A DNA stretch of 64,000 nt from the NCBI GenBank assembly GCA_963817025.1, contig CAWFML010000005.1, positions 310,001 to 374,000 on the forward strand, in the 5' to 3' direction. The notes under the pieces are model-generated. The model had not been told where the DNA came from and made no database searches. It worked only from the letters and a program-made list of their open reading frames with translations. Source of the stretch: JACMLC01 sp963817025 (GTDB lineage: Bacteria > Acidobacteriota > Blastocatellia > Pyrinomonadales > Pyrinomonadaceae). A program made the translations under genes and the position numbers. Positions 1 through 8,479 of the stretch are shown one piece after another (position 1 is the stretch's first letter; each line of letters starts with the position of its first letter).

Positions 1-84
1 ATGAAGGTCTCGCGCCTGTGGGCCGAATACAAAGCGCGTCATCCCGATGAGATGGAAAGACGATATAGAGAAGTAAGAAGGTAA
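1..84 (+). CDS. C-terminal end of an unknown protein (cut by window start)
   Basis: An open frame runs from the first base to a TAA at 82-84 and encodes 27 residues rich in charged amino acids, ending in EVRR. The first codon happens to be ATG, but the gene probably continues to the left of the window. Its stop codon lies in the left arm of a family A repeat, as is common elsewhere in this window. No function can be assigned from this fragment. Confidence 0.4.
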   Translation: MKVSRLWAEYKARHPDEMERRYREVRR

Positions 85-341
85 AAGTAAAAGGGCAAAA
101 GTAGGCCGCAATACAAATTTATGCGAATTAAGAGTAGAAAGCGTTTTGCAGGGAACAGTATTTCCTTCGCGTCTCTTTGCGTCTTTCTCTTTGCGGTCTT
201 TGCGGTTAAGTAAGGTTTTAACGCAAAGAGCGCAAAGAACAGGACGCAAAGAAGCGCAAAGAGTGTTCTACTCTCGATCCACATATTTTATAAAATGCTT
301 TTTGTCTTCACTTTTGCCTTTTACCTTTTTACTTTTGCCTT
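75..341. repeat. Nested intergenic inverted repeat, families A and B
   Basis: Outer family A arms (words like AAAAGTAAAAGGGCAAAAG at 80-102 and their complement at 305-341) enclose family B arms (TTTGCG-type words at 163-205 and CGCAAAG-type words at 223-262). The right outer arm ends directly at the ATG at 342, leaving no Shine-Dalgarno. The stretch around 130-176 (AAGAGTAGAAA, then CAGGGAACAG) recurs at about 10582-10640, so even the inter-arm sequence is shared between loci. Confidence 0.85.
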
Positions 342-1472
342 ATGGAACATTACACGGGCAGCCTGCGCGAGTTGTGTGAGGAGATTAAGCGGCGGATAGA
401 TTACCGCGCGTTCTTTCTTCATTACTGCGGCGCGGAATCGCGCGTCTCCGGCGCAAGGGCGCACGCGCGCTGCCCGATCCCCTCACACCAACACAGCGGG
501 CAGGGAAGCAATAGCCTCTCGATTGATTTGACGCGCGGCCTCTTTCATTGTTTTTCCCGCGAAGAGGGCGGCGATGCCATACGCTTCTACGAGTTGATGC
601 GCGATGTTCCATTCGCACGCGCCGTGCGCGAGCTGGCGCGCGAGCTTGGCATCAGCGCGGGCGACAGGGGGCAACCTGCCATAGCTTTTCGCGCCGCGCC
701 GGATAAAGAAAATTACGCAGAGCAGGCGGAGGAAGAACCGCTCGCGCCGCAACGCTTGTCAGCCATCTGCGAGAGCTTTCTCAAATCCTGCCGCGAAGAA
801 GAACAGATAGAGGGACTCAACTATCTTTCGCGGCGCGGCATTGCGGCAGAGACCATCAAGCGCGCGGGCATCAGCTATTTTCCGCGCCGCGCGTATCATC
901 GCGTGATGCGTTCGATGCTGGATGACTTCAAGCTGGAAGAACTGCAACAGAGCGGTCTTTTCAACGCGCAGGCGCACCTGACTTTTTATAAACACAGGCT
1001 GCTGTTTCCGTTTTACATAGAAGGCCGCGCCGTTTATCTGCAAGCGCGCACGACCGCTTCAGGGGTCGAGCCGCGCTGGCACAACATGCGCGGCAATGTT
1101 CCAGCGCTCTATAACTCTGACGCGCTCTCGAATCTTTTGAGCGGCGAGACGGTTTATCTGGTCGAGGGATTTACGGACACGTTGACGCTCTTGACGCATG
1201 GCTTTACGGCTGTGGGCCTGGTCGGCGCGGGCGGTCTGAAAGAGGAATGGCTCGCGCCGCTCGCGCGGTTTCGCGTCGTCGTCGCGCTTGACGGAGACCG
1301 CGCCGGAGAGCGTGCGACGATGCGTTATCAGGAACTCTTCGCGGCGCGCGGGATGCCGTTCGCGCAACTCAGGCTTTCCACGGATGTCAACGATTTCTTT
1401 CGTCATCATCCGTCAGCCGCGCTTGAGTTTTCCCTGCTGACCGAAGCGGCTTTGGAAAGATTTAATCATTGA
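342..1472 (+). CDS. CHC2 zinc-finger / Toprim primase-like protein
   Basis: This 376-residue protein resembles the N-terminal two thirds of DnaG. A CHC2-type zinc finger lies at about residues 40-80 (C44, H49, C70). The Toprim domain lies at about 265-360, with the acidic signatures VEGFTD and ALDGDRAG and a later DVNDFF. At 376 residues it is far shorter than chromosomal DnaG (about 600) and lacks the C-terminal helicase-binding domain, so it is probably an accessory or mobile-element primase rather than the replicative enzyme. The fourth zinc ligand seems missing: residue 73, three after C70, is Arg instead of Cys, and the Cys-His spacing is 4 instead of 2. The ATG follows a repeat arm with no visible ribosome binding site. 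The family call is firm; the biological role is unknown. Confidence 0.8.
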   Translation: MEHYTGSLRELCEEIKRRIDYRAFFLHYCGAESRVSGARAHARCPIPSHQHSGQGSNSLSIDLTRGLFHCFSREEGGDAIRFYELMRDVPFARAVRELARELGISAGDRGQPAIAFRAAPDKENYAEQAEEEPLAPQRLSAICESFLKSCREEEQIEGLNYLSRRGIAAETIKRAGISYFPRRAYHRVMRSMLDDFKLEELQQSGLFNAQAHLTFYKHRLLFPFYIEGRAVYLQARTTASGVEPRWHNMRGNVPALYNSDALSNLLSGETVYLVEGFTDTLTLLTHGFTAVGLVGAGGLKEEWLAPLARFRVVVALDGDRAGERATMRYQELFAARGMPFAQLRLSTDVNDFFRHHPSAALEFSLLTEAALERFNH

Positions 1473-1536
1473 TTCATCTGCTCATTCAGCCCTTGAGAAA
1501 ATCATTTAATGAGCAAATGAGTAAATGAACCGATGA
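1470..1536. repeat. Intergenic hairpin, family H (AAATGAGC words)
   Basis: The left arm (TTCATCTGCTCATT, starting at the stop codon of the primase-like gene) pairs with AATGAGCAAATGAGTAAATGAA at 1508-1529. The same word type forms a longer hairpin at 50759-50803. It may act as a terminator, although there is no T-run. Confidence 0.6.
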
Positions 1537-1555
1537 TTAAATTGCCTTCATCATC

Positions 1556-1561
1556 TATAAT
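1556..1561 (+). promoter_or_regulatory. Candidate -10 box just upstream of the GAF-SpoIIE gene
   Basis: TATAAT ends 12 bases before the ATG at 1574, which would give a leader of only about 5 bases. No purine-rich ribosome binding site is present and no convincing -35 hexamer is visible, so this is a tentative near-leaderless promoter. Confidence 0.35.
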
Positions 1562-1573
1562 CAAATTCAATCT

Positions 1574-2908
1574 ATGAGCGAGCATATCAAAGAAGCATCT
1601 GCACAGCGGACGGGTTTGACCACAACGGACAAGCTGCGCCTGCTGCTGGACATTACGAAGAAGATCAGCCGCTCGCTCGATCTGGAAGAAGTCCTGCGGA
1701 TGGTGATGGATACGCTCGACTCTCTGATTCCATACGACGCTGCGGGCATCTATGTCATCGAGCGCGCGGGCGACGACGTGCCGGAGGCGGCGCATGTCTT
1801 CCGCACGGAGATCGTGCGCGGCTATGACGTGGAAGAGCTTCTTGACCTGCGGCTCAAGATGGGCGAGGGGATTATCGGCTATGTGGCGCAGAAGGGCGAG
1901 CCGACCATCTCGCCGGACGTGAGACGCGATTCGCGTTACGTCAATGCTCGGCCTGAGACGCAAAGCGAGATGGTCGCGCCGATCATCGCTAATGATGAAG
2001 TGATAGGCGTCTTCGATCTCGAAAGCGATCAGTTGAATGCTTACACGCAGGACGATTTACAGGTGCTGCTTCTGCTCGCCTCGCAGGTCGCAATCATTAT
2101 CGAGAAGGTCATGCTGCATGAGCAGCTTGTCGTAAAGAATAGACTTGAAGGGCAGCTTCAGGTTGCGCGGCAGGTTCAACTGGAACTGCTTCCGGCGTCT
2201 GACCCGCAGATAGACGGCTTTGACATCAGCGCGTATAACTTTCCGACCGAAGAGGTTTCCGGCGATTATTACGACTGGGTGCGTATCTACTATGACCAGA
2301 TCGGTCTGGTGGTCGCAGACGTTTCCGGCAAAGGCGTTCCGGCGGCTTTGTTGATGGCTTTCCTGCGGGCCTGCCTGCGTGCGGCGATTCATATCGGATA
2401 CTCGCCGCACATCTCTATGGCAAAGGTCAACTATCTTTTGTGGGAATCCATCGAGCGAAACCAATTCGTGACGACCTTTTACGGCGTGCTGGATGCGTCA
2501 AACCGGACGCTGGCCTATTCCAATGCCGGACACAATCCGCCGCTCCTGATGACCGCGGACGGGAGCGCGCATTTTATAGAGCGCGGGGGGCTGCCGCTTG
2601 GGATGTTTCGTGATACGCGCTACTATGAATATTATCTGGCGCTTGAGCCGGGACAGATTCTGGTGCTGTATACGGACGGAGTGACGGAAGCGGCCAATCG
2701 GAGCGGCGAGGAGTACGGGACTGCGCGATTGGAAAGCCGCGTGCGCGAGGGCCGCCATCTGGGAGCGCGCGAGCTGATTGATTTTATACACAGCGAAGTG
2801 CTCGAATTTACTGGCGGGCAGAGGCCGGATGATGACATCACGTTTTTTATCATCAAGGCGATTGAAAAGAGCGGGACGGAAATGGAAAAAGTAAAAAGGC
2901 AAAAGTAA
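1574..2908 (+). CDS. GAF domain PP2C-type (SpoIIE/RsbU) serine phosphatase
   Basis: The 444-residue protein has a GAF sensor domain (about residues 20-175) joined by a helical linker to a SpoIIE/RsbU-type PP2C phosphatase (about 195-425). Metal-binding and fold motifs of the phosphatase are present in order: SGDYYDW, VADVSGKGVPAALLMA, AGHNPPLL, LYTDGVTEA and DDDITFFI. Such proteins dephosphorylate anti-anti-sigma factors in partner-switching networks, with the GAF domain sensing a small ligand or redox signal. No sigma-factor partner gene is adjacent. The protein appears cytoplasmic. The last residues (KVKRQK) are encoded by the left arm of a family A repeat that begins before the stop codon, so the native C-terminus has probably been altered by the repeat. 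Confidence 0.9.
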   Translation: MSEHIKEASAQRTGLTTTDKLRLLLDITKKISRSLDLEEVLRMVMDTLDSLIPYDAAGIYVIERAGDDVPEAAHVFRTEIVRGYDVEELLDLRLKMGEGIIGYVAQKGEPTISPDVRRDSRYVNARPETQSEMVAPIIANDEVIGVFDLESDQLNAYTQDDLQVLLLLASQVAIIIEKVMLHEQLVVKNRLEGQLQVARQVQLELLPASDPQIDGFDISAYNFPTEEVSGDYYDWVRIYYDQIGLVVADVSGKGVPAALLMAFLRACLRAAIHIGYSPHISMAKVNYLLWESIERNQFVTTFYGVLDASNRTLAYSNAGHNPPLLMTADGSAHFIERGGLPLGMFRDTRYYEYYLALEPGQILVLYTDGVTEAANRSGEEYGTARLESRVREGRHLGARELIDFIHSEVLEFTGGQRPDDDITFFIIKAIEKSGTEMEKVKRQK

Positions 2909-2976
2909 AAAGGCAAAAGGAATGAAGCAATTAACTGCTCTTCACTTTTGCCTTTTACCTTTTTACTTTCGCCTTG
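2887..2976. repeat. Intergenic hairpin, family A (AAAAGGCAAAAG words)
   Basis: The left arm starts inside the 3' end of the phosphatase gene (AAAAAGTAAAAAGGCAAAAG repeated to about 2920). The right arm at 2942-2976 is its complement (TTTTGCCTTTTACC and so on). It sits between convergent genes and could serve as a bidirectional terminator. Confidence 0.8.
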
Positions 2977-2978
2977 CT

Positions 2979-3236
2979 TTAGTGTGCCGTCAGAGAGTTA
3001 TGTGCGTGATCGCCACCCGGCGCAAGCGGCGCACGGTAATCTCCAAAGTGAAACTCGCTATCTGTGGCGGAGAAAGCGTAAACGTCGAACCCGTAGGCAT
3101 CCATGTAGGATGCCACATCATTGGGAGTAATAAGGAAAACTGCTTCCGCATAGCCTGCTTCAGCGCGAATTTCCAGCAGGCGCTCGATTACTTCTAACGG
3201 TGCGAAGCAGCGTACAGGGTCTCTGTAAGTTGCCAT
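2979..3236 (-). CDS. Small hypothetical protein (85 aa)
   Basis: The ORF begins MATYRDPVRCF and contains an alternating amphipathic N-terminal half (FAPLEVIERLLEIR) followed by a mixed region (ITPNDVASYMDAYGFDVY). It has no signal peptide, no membrane segment and no motif I recognise. A purine-rich AGAGAGG lies about 14 bases before the ATG. It is preferred over the overlapping plus-strand ORF because its composition is protein-like and balanced. It is divergent from the DUF4159 gene, with about 190 bases of shared upstream sequence. Confidence 0.5.
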   Translation of the reverse strand: MATYRDPVRCFAPLEVIERLLEIRAEAGYAEAVFLITPNDVASYMDAYGFDVYAFSATDSEFHFGDYRAPLAPGGDHAHNSLTAH

Positions 3237-3429
3237 GATGGTGCAAGCGCCTCTCTTTCTTCTGTAGTTGCGAGATGCTATAAAGTTTGCATCTCAGGTC
3301 TAACATCCGTTTGGATGTACGCGCATTGTATCGCAGTTGTTCGCGCACGTCCGTTTATTTTCGGTCACAAACAGTTGCTGAAACTTTACCTGAGCCAGTT
3401 ACGAACTAAATACGTCTGAGGTCAACCAA

Positions 3430-4179
3430 ATGGATCGAAGAAAATTCATACAACACTCGCTCGTTGCTGCCACTACCACCGCCGCGCTCGCCGGACAGAG
3501 CACAAATCTCGATGTTCTGGCCTCTACAGGTGCGGCCCGTCGCCCTTTGAGCGCGGTCTCAGGGTTTACTTTCGCGCGCCTGCGCTATGCCTCCGGCAAT
3601 TGGGACGCAGACCCGCGTATGCCCTCGAATCTACTGAACTCGCTCGTCGAATACACCTCGATTCGTGTAGACCCGAACGAGCGGATTGTGGACGCAGGCT
3701 CAGACGCGCTCGCAAATTATCCGTTCGTTTACCTGACGGGCAATAAGATGCTCCGTTTCACGGAAAATGAGCGTGTCAATTTACGCCAGTATTTGCGAAA
3801 CGGCGGCTTTATGTTCGTGGACGATTGCAACCACGACATAGACGGCACGTTTGCCAGGACTTTTGAGGGCGAGATCAAAACTATTCTGGATCGTCCCACG
3901 GAGGTTTTGCGCAAAGTGCCGAAAGAGCACTCGCTTTATCGCTCGTTTTTCGAGTTCAAGGACGGCCCTCCCGCCACCTCGCACGAATTGAACGGCTGGG
4001 GCGACGACATCGTGCATGATTACTTGCAAGCCATAGAGATTGACGGGCGCATCGCCGTCCTCTATTCCAACAAAGATTACGGCTGCGAGTGGAACTACGA
4101 CTGGACAAACAAGCGTTTCGCCGCCAAAGACAACACACGCTTTGGCGTTAACATCATCGTTTACGCACTAACACATTAA
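3430..4179 (+). CDS. DUF4159 domain protein with Tat-like signal
   Basis: The protein is 249 residues long. The N-terminus has a twin-arginine-like leader (MDRRKFIQHSLVAATTTAAL), so export by the Tat route is likely. The rest matches the DUF4159 family: FTFARLRYASGNWDADPRMPSN near the start, YPFVYLTGNKMLRFTENE, then a GGFMFVDDCNHD segment typical of a GATase-like fold, and GVNIIVYALTH at the end. DUF4159 proteins commonly sit beside MoxR, DUF58 and Bat-type VWA genes, exactly as here, and are thought to be part of that membrane-associated assembly. A weak GAGG precedes the ATG at a usable distance. The molecular activity is unknown. Confidence 0.85.
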   Translation: MDRRKFIQHSLVAATTTAALAGQSTNLDVLASTGAARRPLSAVSGFTFARLRYASGNWDADPRMPSNLLNSLVEYTSIRVDPNERIVDAGSDALANYPFVYLTGNKMLRFTENERVNLRQYLRNGGFMFVDDCNHDIDGTFARTFEGEIKTILDRPTEVLRKVPKEHSLYRSFFEFKDGPPATSHELNGWGDDIVHDYLQAIEIDGRIAVLYSNKDYGCEWNYDWTNKRFAAKDNTRFGVNIIVYALTH

Positions 4180-4190
4180 AAAGCAGTCTT

Positions 4191-4268
4191 GAGTCAAGAG
4201 TCAGGAGTCACGAGTTAAAGCAAAGACAGCTTTTTTCTCATGAGTCATGGCTCATGACTCATGATTTA
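4191..4268. repeat. Intergenic repeat, family G (GAGTCA words)
   Basis: CTTGAGTCAAGAGTCAGGAG and following words (4191-4220) face ATGAGTCATGGCTCATGACT (4239-4258). The right part is itself palindromic. The element fills the gap between the DUF4159 gene and the PilT-like gene, and the next ATG (4280) is preceded only by TGTTCTT. Confidence 0.65.
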
Positions 4269-4279
4269 ACACTGTTCTT

Positions 4280-5503
4280 ATGAGCATAATACAAAACGGC
4301 GCGCCGACGAATGCGCCAGCCTCAAGCGCATCGCCTCCGAATTTCATGACTGTGCTTCAGCGTATGCTGGGCGTCAACAGCAAGGTCAGCGACCTGCTTT
4401 TTTCACCGGGCAGGCCGCCGCAGATCGAGTTGGTGGGGAAATTGCAGGGAGTGCCGGTTCCCGGACTTGAGAAGCTGACGCCCGCGCACACAGCCGGAAT
4501 CGCCAAGCTGATTATCGGCAATCACCAGCAAGCCGCAGAGGCTTTGGAGAAAAACGGGTCGGCAGACCTTTCCTTCAGCGCGCCCGGCCTTGCGCGCTTT
4601 CGCGTCAATATCTTTATGCAGCGCGGCACGCACGCCATAGTAATGCGCGTCATCCCTTCCAATCCGCCAAACTGGACGGACTTTGACCTGCCGCCGGAGC
4701 TGAAGAAAATCGCCGAGATTAAAAACGGCATCGTCCTCGTGACCGGGCCGACCGGCTCCGGCAAGAGCACCACGCTCGCAGCCGTCATAGACCTGATTAA
4801 CGACACGAAGTATTACCACATCGTGACCATCGAAGACCCTATAGAATTTCTGCACCCGCACAAAAGCTCTACGATTCACCAGCGAGAGCTGCATTCAGAC
4901 ACGCCGAACTTTGCGCTGGCCCTGCGCGCAGCCCTGCGTCAGGCTCCGAAAGTGATTCTCGTCGGAGAGATGCGCGACCGCGAAACGATAGAGGTGGCGA
5001 TGGAAGCGGCAGAGACGGGCCATCTGGTGCTTTCAACTTTGCATACGATTGATGCTTCCAAGACAGTTGACCGCATCATCGGCGTCTTCCCGAAAAACGA
5101 AGAGCACGTTGTGCGCCTGCGTATCGCGCAGTCGTTCCGCTATATCATCTCGCAACGGTTGATACCGCGCGCGGATAAACAGGGCCGCGTCGCCGCGATT
5201 GAAATTCTCAAGTCAACCTCTCGCACCAAAGAGTACATCGAAAGAGGTGAGTCGGACGGCAAGTCTCTGATAGACGCTATGGAGCAGGGCGAGCTGGAAG
5301 GGATGCAAACGTTCGACGGTGTCATCGAAAACATGATTCGCAGCGGAGTGGTCGCGCAGGAAGACGCGCTGCCCTATGCCTCGAACCAGAATAACCTGCT
5401 TTTGAGGCTGGCGGACTTCGGCGGCGGCAGCGCACCACGCGCGCAAACGCCTGAGCCGCCCAAAAGCGACGGCGATTCGATACTCGATATGATCGAGAGA
5501 TAA
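4280..5503 (+). CDS. pilT: PilT/PilU-type twitching motility ATPase
   Basis: This 407-residue secretion ATPase of the PilT/PilU group retracts type IV pili by ATP hydrolysis at the inner face of the membrane. Walker A is GPTGSGKSTT (about residues 155-165). The Asp box (HIVTIEDPIEFLHPHK), the Walker B region (VILVGEMRDRETIEVAMEAA) and the His box (HLVLSTLHTIDASKTVDRII) follow in the normal order. The N-terminal PAS-like half carries SKVSDLLFSPGRPPQIELVGKL. The N-terminus has an extra Ala/Ser/Pro-rich stretch and the C-terminus a Gly/Pro-rich tail of about 35 residues. It is unusual to find it between a DUF4159 gene and moxR, with no other pilus genes nearby. PilT and PilU cannot be separated by eye. 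Confidence 0.88.
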   Translation: MSIIQNGAPTNAPASSASPPNFMTVLQRMLGVNSKVSDLLFSPGRPPQIELVGKLQGVPVPGLEKLTPAHTAGIAKLIIGNHQQAAEALEKNGSADLSFSAPGLARFRVNIFMQRGTHAIVMRVIPSNPPNWTDFDLPPELKKIAEIKNGIVLVTGPTGSGKSTTLAAVIDLINDTKYYHIVTIEDPIEFLHPHKSSTIHQRELHSDTPNFALALRAALRQAPKVILVGEMRDRETIEVAMEAAETGHLVLSTLHTIDASKTVDRIIGVFPKNEEHVVRLRIAQSFRYIISQRLIPRADKQGRVAAIEILKSTSRTKEYIERGESDGKSLIDAMEQGELEGMQTFDGVIENMIRSGVVAQEDALPYASNQNNLLLRLADFGGGSAPRAQTPEPPKSDGDSILDMIER

Positions 5504-5539
5504 GAATGAGCTTTAAGTAGCTGATTGAAAAGCGCCGAT

Positions 5540-5695
5540 GGGGCGAAATGTAATAGCCCGGCGCATCGCGCCGTGTCAACAGGCATTCTTTGATGAGAAG
5601 CCCTGAAAGGGCGGCATAAATTATTTCGCCCTTTCAGGGCTAATAATGATGGCTTATAACTTGGGGCAATGCCCCAAGCTATTACATTTCGCCCC
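5540..5695. repeat. REP-like cluster of GC-rich palindromes
   Basis: An 18-bp perfect inverted pair (GGGGCGAAATGTAATAGC at 5540-5557 and its complement at 5678-5695) encloses three smaller palindromes: CGGCGCATCGCGCCG (5559-5573), a GCCCTGAAAGGGCG hairpin (5599-5641) and CTTGGGGCAATGCCCCAAG (5660-5678). Elements of this style (REP-like, with GCCCTGAAAGGGC and GGGGCAATGCCCC) are found in many bacterial phyla. It occupies most of the 236-bp gap before moxR. Confidence 0.85.
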
Positions 5696-5739
5696 TTCGG
5701 GGCTTGCAAAAGCTTCTCGTGTAGCTTCTTTTAATTGTC

Positions 5740-6753
5740 ATGCAGTTGATGGATGAAAACAAAAAGGCTGCGACGCTGGACTCTTTGCCGTTGGCGATGA
5801 CGCAGCTTGAGACGGAGATTGCCAAAGTCATCATCGGACAGCGCGAGGTCGTGCGGCAGAGCATGATCGCTGTCGCCTGCGGCGGCCACTGCATCCTGCG
5901 CGGCGTGCCCGGTCTTGCCAAAACCCTCTTAGTCAAAACTCTGGCCCAATCGCTGCACCTGCGCTTTAACCGCATACAGTTTACGCCCGACCTGATGCCC
6001 TCGGACATCACGGGCACGGACATCATCGAAGAAGACCGCGCCACCGGGCATCGTGAAGCGCGTTTTATTCCCGGCCCTGTCTTCGCCAATATCGTGCTCG
6101 CGGATGAAATCAACCGCGCTCCCCCGAAGACGCAGGCCGCGCTCCTTGAAGCCATGCAGGAACGGCAGGTCACTGTCGGCGGCGTGCGTTATGCGCTCGA
6201 AGCTCCATTCTTCGTGCTCGCCACGGAAAATCCGATTGAGCAGGAAGGCACTTATCACCTGCCCGAAGCACAGCTTGACCGCTTTCTCTTCGAGATAATC
6301 ATGGACTACCCGGACGCGGACGACGAGCGGCGCATCATTGCCGAGACGACGAGCAACAAAATTGCAGAGGTACGAACGGTGCTCGACGGCGAGGCTATGC
6401 TGCGGATACAGGAGATCGTGCGAGACGTGCCTGCCGCGTCGAACATCATTGATTTCGCGGTGCGACTGGTGCGCGCCACGCGGCCCGAGCGCGCCGAAGC
6501 CATTCCGTTTGTCAACGAGCACGTGCGCTGGGGCGCGGGGCCGCGTGCGGGGCAGGCTTTGATCTTAGGCGCGAAGGCTCGCGCGCTGCTCGACGGACGC
6601 TTTGCAGTCGGGTTTGATGATGTGCGCGCAATGGCGTACCCTGTCTTACGTCACCGTATTCTCCCCAACTTTCGCGCCGAAGCCGAAGGCATCACGTCAG
6701 AAATAATTATCGCGGAATTGCTCAAAGCAACGACTGAAGAAGTAAAAAGGTAA
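5740..6753 (+). CDS. moxR: MoxR-family AAA+ ATPase
   Basis: This 337-residue MoxR ATPase has the family's modified Walker A GVPGLAKTLL (about residues 50-60), Walker B VLADEINRAPPKTQAALLEAMQE, and the sensor region FVLATENPIEQEGTYHLPEAQ-DRF. MoxR proteins act as chaperone-like ATPases that activate VWA-containing partners, and the DUF58, BatA-like and VWA genes downstream on the same strand are the expected partners. Starts at 5740 (MQLMDEN) or at the in-frame ATG three codons later are both possible; neither has a clear ribosome binding site. The final residues (EEVKR) come from a family A repeat that runs through the stop codon. Confidence 0.95.
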   Translation: MQLMDENKKAATLDSLPLAMTQLETEIAKVIIGQREVVRQSMIAVACGGHCILRGVPGLAKTLLVKTLAQSLHLRFNRIQFTPDLMPSDITGTDIIEEDRATGHREARFIPGPVFANIVLADEINRAPPKTQAALLEAMQERQVTVGGVRYALEAPFFVLATENPIEQEGTYHLPEAQLDRFLFEIIMDYPDADDERRIIAETTSNKIAEVRTVLDGEAMLRIQEIVRDVPAASNIIDFAVRLVRATRPERAEAIPFVNEHVRWGAGPRAGQALILGAKARALLDGRFAVGFDDVRAMAYPVLRHRILPNFRAEAEGITSEIIIAELLKATTEEVKR

Positions 6754-6886
6754 AAGTAAAAAGGCAAAAGTGAGAAGAAGTTCGACAACAGGTATCAGCA
6801 ACAAGCCGGTGAGTCGAAGCTTGCGGCCCGCATGGATTCTGTTCTTTTCCTTTTTCCTTTTTCCTTTTTCCCTTTGCCTTGCTCAG
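6743..6886. repeat. Family A-like repeat spanning a gene junction
   Basis: A purine-rich arm (AAAAAGGTAAAAGTAAAAAGG, 6743-6763) starts within the moxR stop region. A pyrimidine-rich counterpart (TTTTCCTTTTTCC repeats, 6843-6875) lies within the start of the next gene and codes for its signal peptide. Pairing is imperfect. Confidence 0.5.
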
Positions 6887-8479
6887 GACGTGCGCGCAGA
6901 CCTGCCCGCCAACAATTTCTTACGCATCGAAAATCGTCGCGGCAGTGTGAGCGTAGAAATCTGGAACGAGCAGCATGTCTCCGTGACCGTGACTTTTGAA
7001 GGAGAGACGCCGAAAAGCTCTCCCGTCATCATCCGTCGCACAGAGCAACTCTTAAATGTACTAGTCGCCAGCGGCGCGACGAGCACAGCCTCATCCATCC
7101 GCGTCAATCTCTTTTTGCGTATTCCTGCGCGTGCGCGCATGGAAATCATGACCAACAGCGGGGAAGTTTCAGTCAGCGGCCTGCCCTCTTCGCTCTCCGT
7201 GCAGACAGGCTCCGGCAATATTCGCGCGGCCCTTCCAGCCAGGAGCGATGCGGATATTACTGCCGAAGCCGCGAGCGGCAAAGTTACTTCAGAGTTCAAG
7301 CAAGCAACTGCCGCTGCAAAAAGCGGGAAAGTTTTTCGTTCCCGGCTCGGAAAAGCCACAACGCCTGTGCGCCTGCGCTCGCTGAGCGGGCAAATCGCGC
7401 TTGCCATTCTCGGCACAACACGTTCGGCTGTCGAGACGGCAAGCACAGCCGTCATCCCTCAAGAAGAAACGCGGCAGCCAACGGAATCCCGCCCGCCGCA
7501 GGAAGAGCGAAAGCCGCCGACGCTCATCGGAGACTCGACTCCCAATTCGCCGGTCGGCACGCCCGCCGCGTCTCCGACCGATGGGCCTGTGGAGGTTGAC
7601 GAGGGCGATGTCGTGCGCGTTGATACGGAGGTCGTGACGCTCAACATCAGCGTCATCGAGCGCGGCACGAATCGCGGTCTCACTGGTTTGACGCAGGGCG
7701 ACTTTAAAATCTTCGAGGACGGCGCGGAGCAGCGCATAGGGCATTTTGAGTCTTCGGCTGCGCCTTTCAATCTGGTGCTCTTGATAGACCTCTCAGGCTC
7801 TACGCGCGACAAAGTGAAGCTGATACGCTCAGCCGCGCAACGTTTTGTAGACGCCGCGCGACCTGAAGACAGCATCGCCATCATCACTTTTGCGAGCGCG
7901 CCCACGCTCGTCTCTCGCCTGACCAATGACCGTGCGGCCCTGCGCCGGCGCATCGGCTCTATCGAAACCGCTGCGGGCGACACGAAGCTTTACGACTCGC
8001 TCAACTTTGCGATGACTGAAGCCTTGAAGGATGCCACAGCCTCGCGCCGCACGGCCATCGTCGTGATGAGCGACGGCCTAGACGGCACGCTGCCGAGCGT
8101 TCATGGCGACGGCTCTGCCCTGAGCTACAATGAAATCTTGGGCCAGATACGCGAGTTCGACGGCGTGCTCTATGCGCTGTGGGTCAATACCGAATACGTA
8201 TCCTTGAGCGATAAGGACACGCAGCCGGAAGATTTCGACGCCGGGCATGACCGCATGGAAGAGTTGGCCGACGCGGGCGGCGGGCTGTTTTATGAGGTTG
8301 ATAAGCTGGAAGACCTTTCGGGCGCATACGAGCGCGTTGTTGCGGACATCGGCACTGTCTACAGCCTTTCCTATCACCCGGCTAACAGTGTGCGTGACGG
8401 CAAGTGGCGAGCGATTCGCGTCAAGGTCGCGCGGCCAGATGCCGTTGCGCGCAGCAAGCGCGGCTATTATGCGAAATGA
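6770..8479 (+). CDS. Secreted VWA protein with DUF4097-like N-terminal region
   Basis: The 569-residue exported protein starts at GTG 6770 or GTG 6809; both give the same signal peptide core (ILFFSFFLFPFSLCLAQ). Residues about 45-220 form repeating beta-strand segments (NRRGSVSVEIWNEQHVSVTV, TNSGEVSVSGL, GSGNIRAAL, ASGKVTSEF) like DUF4097/adhesin beta-helix proteins. A Pro/Thr-rich linker follows. The C-terminal 280 residues are a VWFA-related Acidobacterial domain with FKIFEDGAEQRIGHF and the intact MIDAS DLSGS plus MSDGLDGT. It ends in RSKRGYYAK, almost identical to the next protein's end (RSKRGYFAK). The stop overlaps the next potential start (ATGA). It probably acts in the periplasm as a VWA partner of the MoxR system. 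Confidence 0.88.
   Translation: MRRSSTTGISNKPVSRSLRPAWILFFSFFLFPFSLCLAQDVRADLPANNFLRIENRRGSVSVEIWNEQHVSVTVTFEGETPKSSPVIIRRTEQLLNVLVASGATSTASSIRVNLFLRIPARARMEIMTNSGEVSVSGLPSSLSVQTGSGNIRAALPARSDADITAEAASGKVTSEFKQATAAAKSGKVFRSRLGKATTPVRLRSLSGQIALAILGTTRSAVETASTAVIPQEETRQPTESRPPQEERKPPTLIGDSTPNSPVGTPAASPTDGPVEVDEGDVVRVDTEVVTLNISVIERGTNRGLTGLTQGDFKIFEDGAEQRIGHFESSAAPFNLVLLIDLSGSTRDKVKLIRSAAQRFVDAARPEDSIAIITFASAPTLVSRLTNDRAALRRRIGSIETAAGDTKLYDSLNFAMTEALKDATASRRTAIVVMSDGLDGTLPSVHGDGSALSYNEILGQIREFDGVLYALWVNTEYVSLSDKDTQPEDFDAGHDRMEELADAGGGLFYEVDKLEDLSGAYERVVADIGTVYSLSYHPANSVRDGKWRAIRVKVARPDAVARSKRGYYAK

Noticed and set aside
8404..8475. Start of the second VWA gene at 8404
   Set aside because: This region is already coding in another frame for the end of the first VWA protein; ATG 8476, 8509 or 8563 are better.
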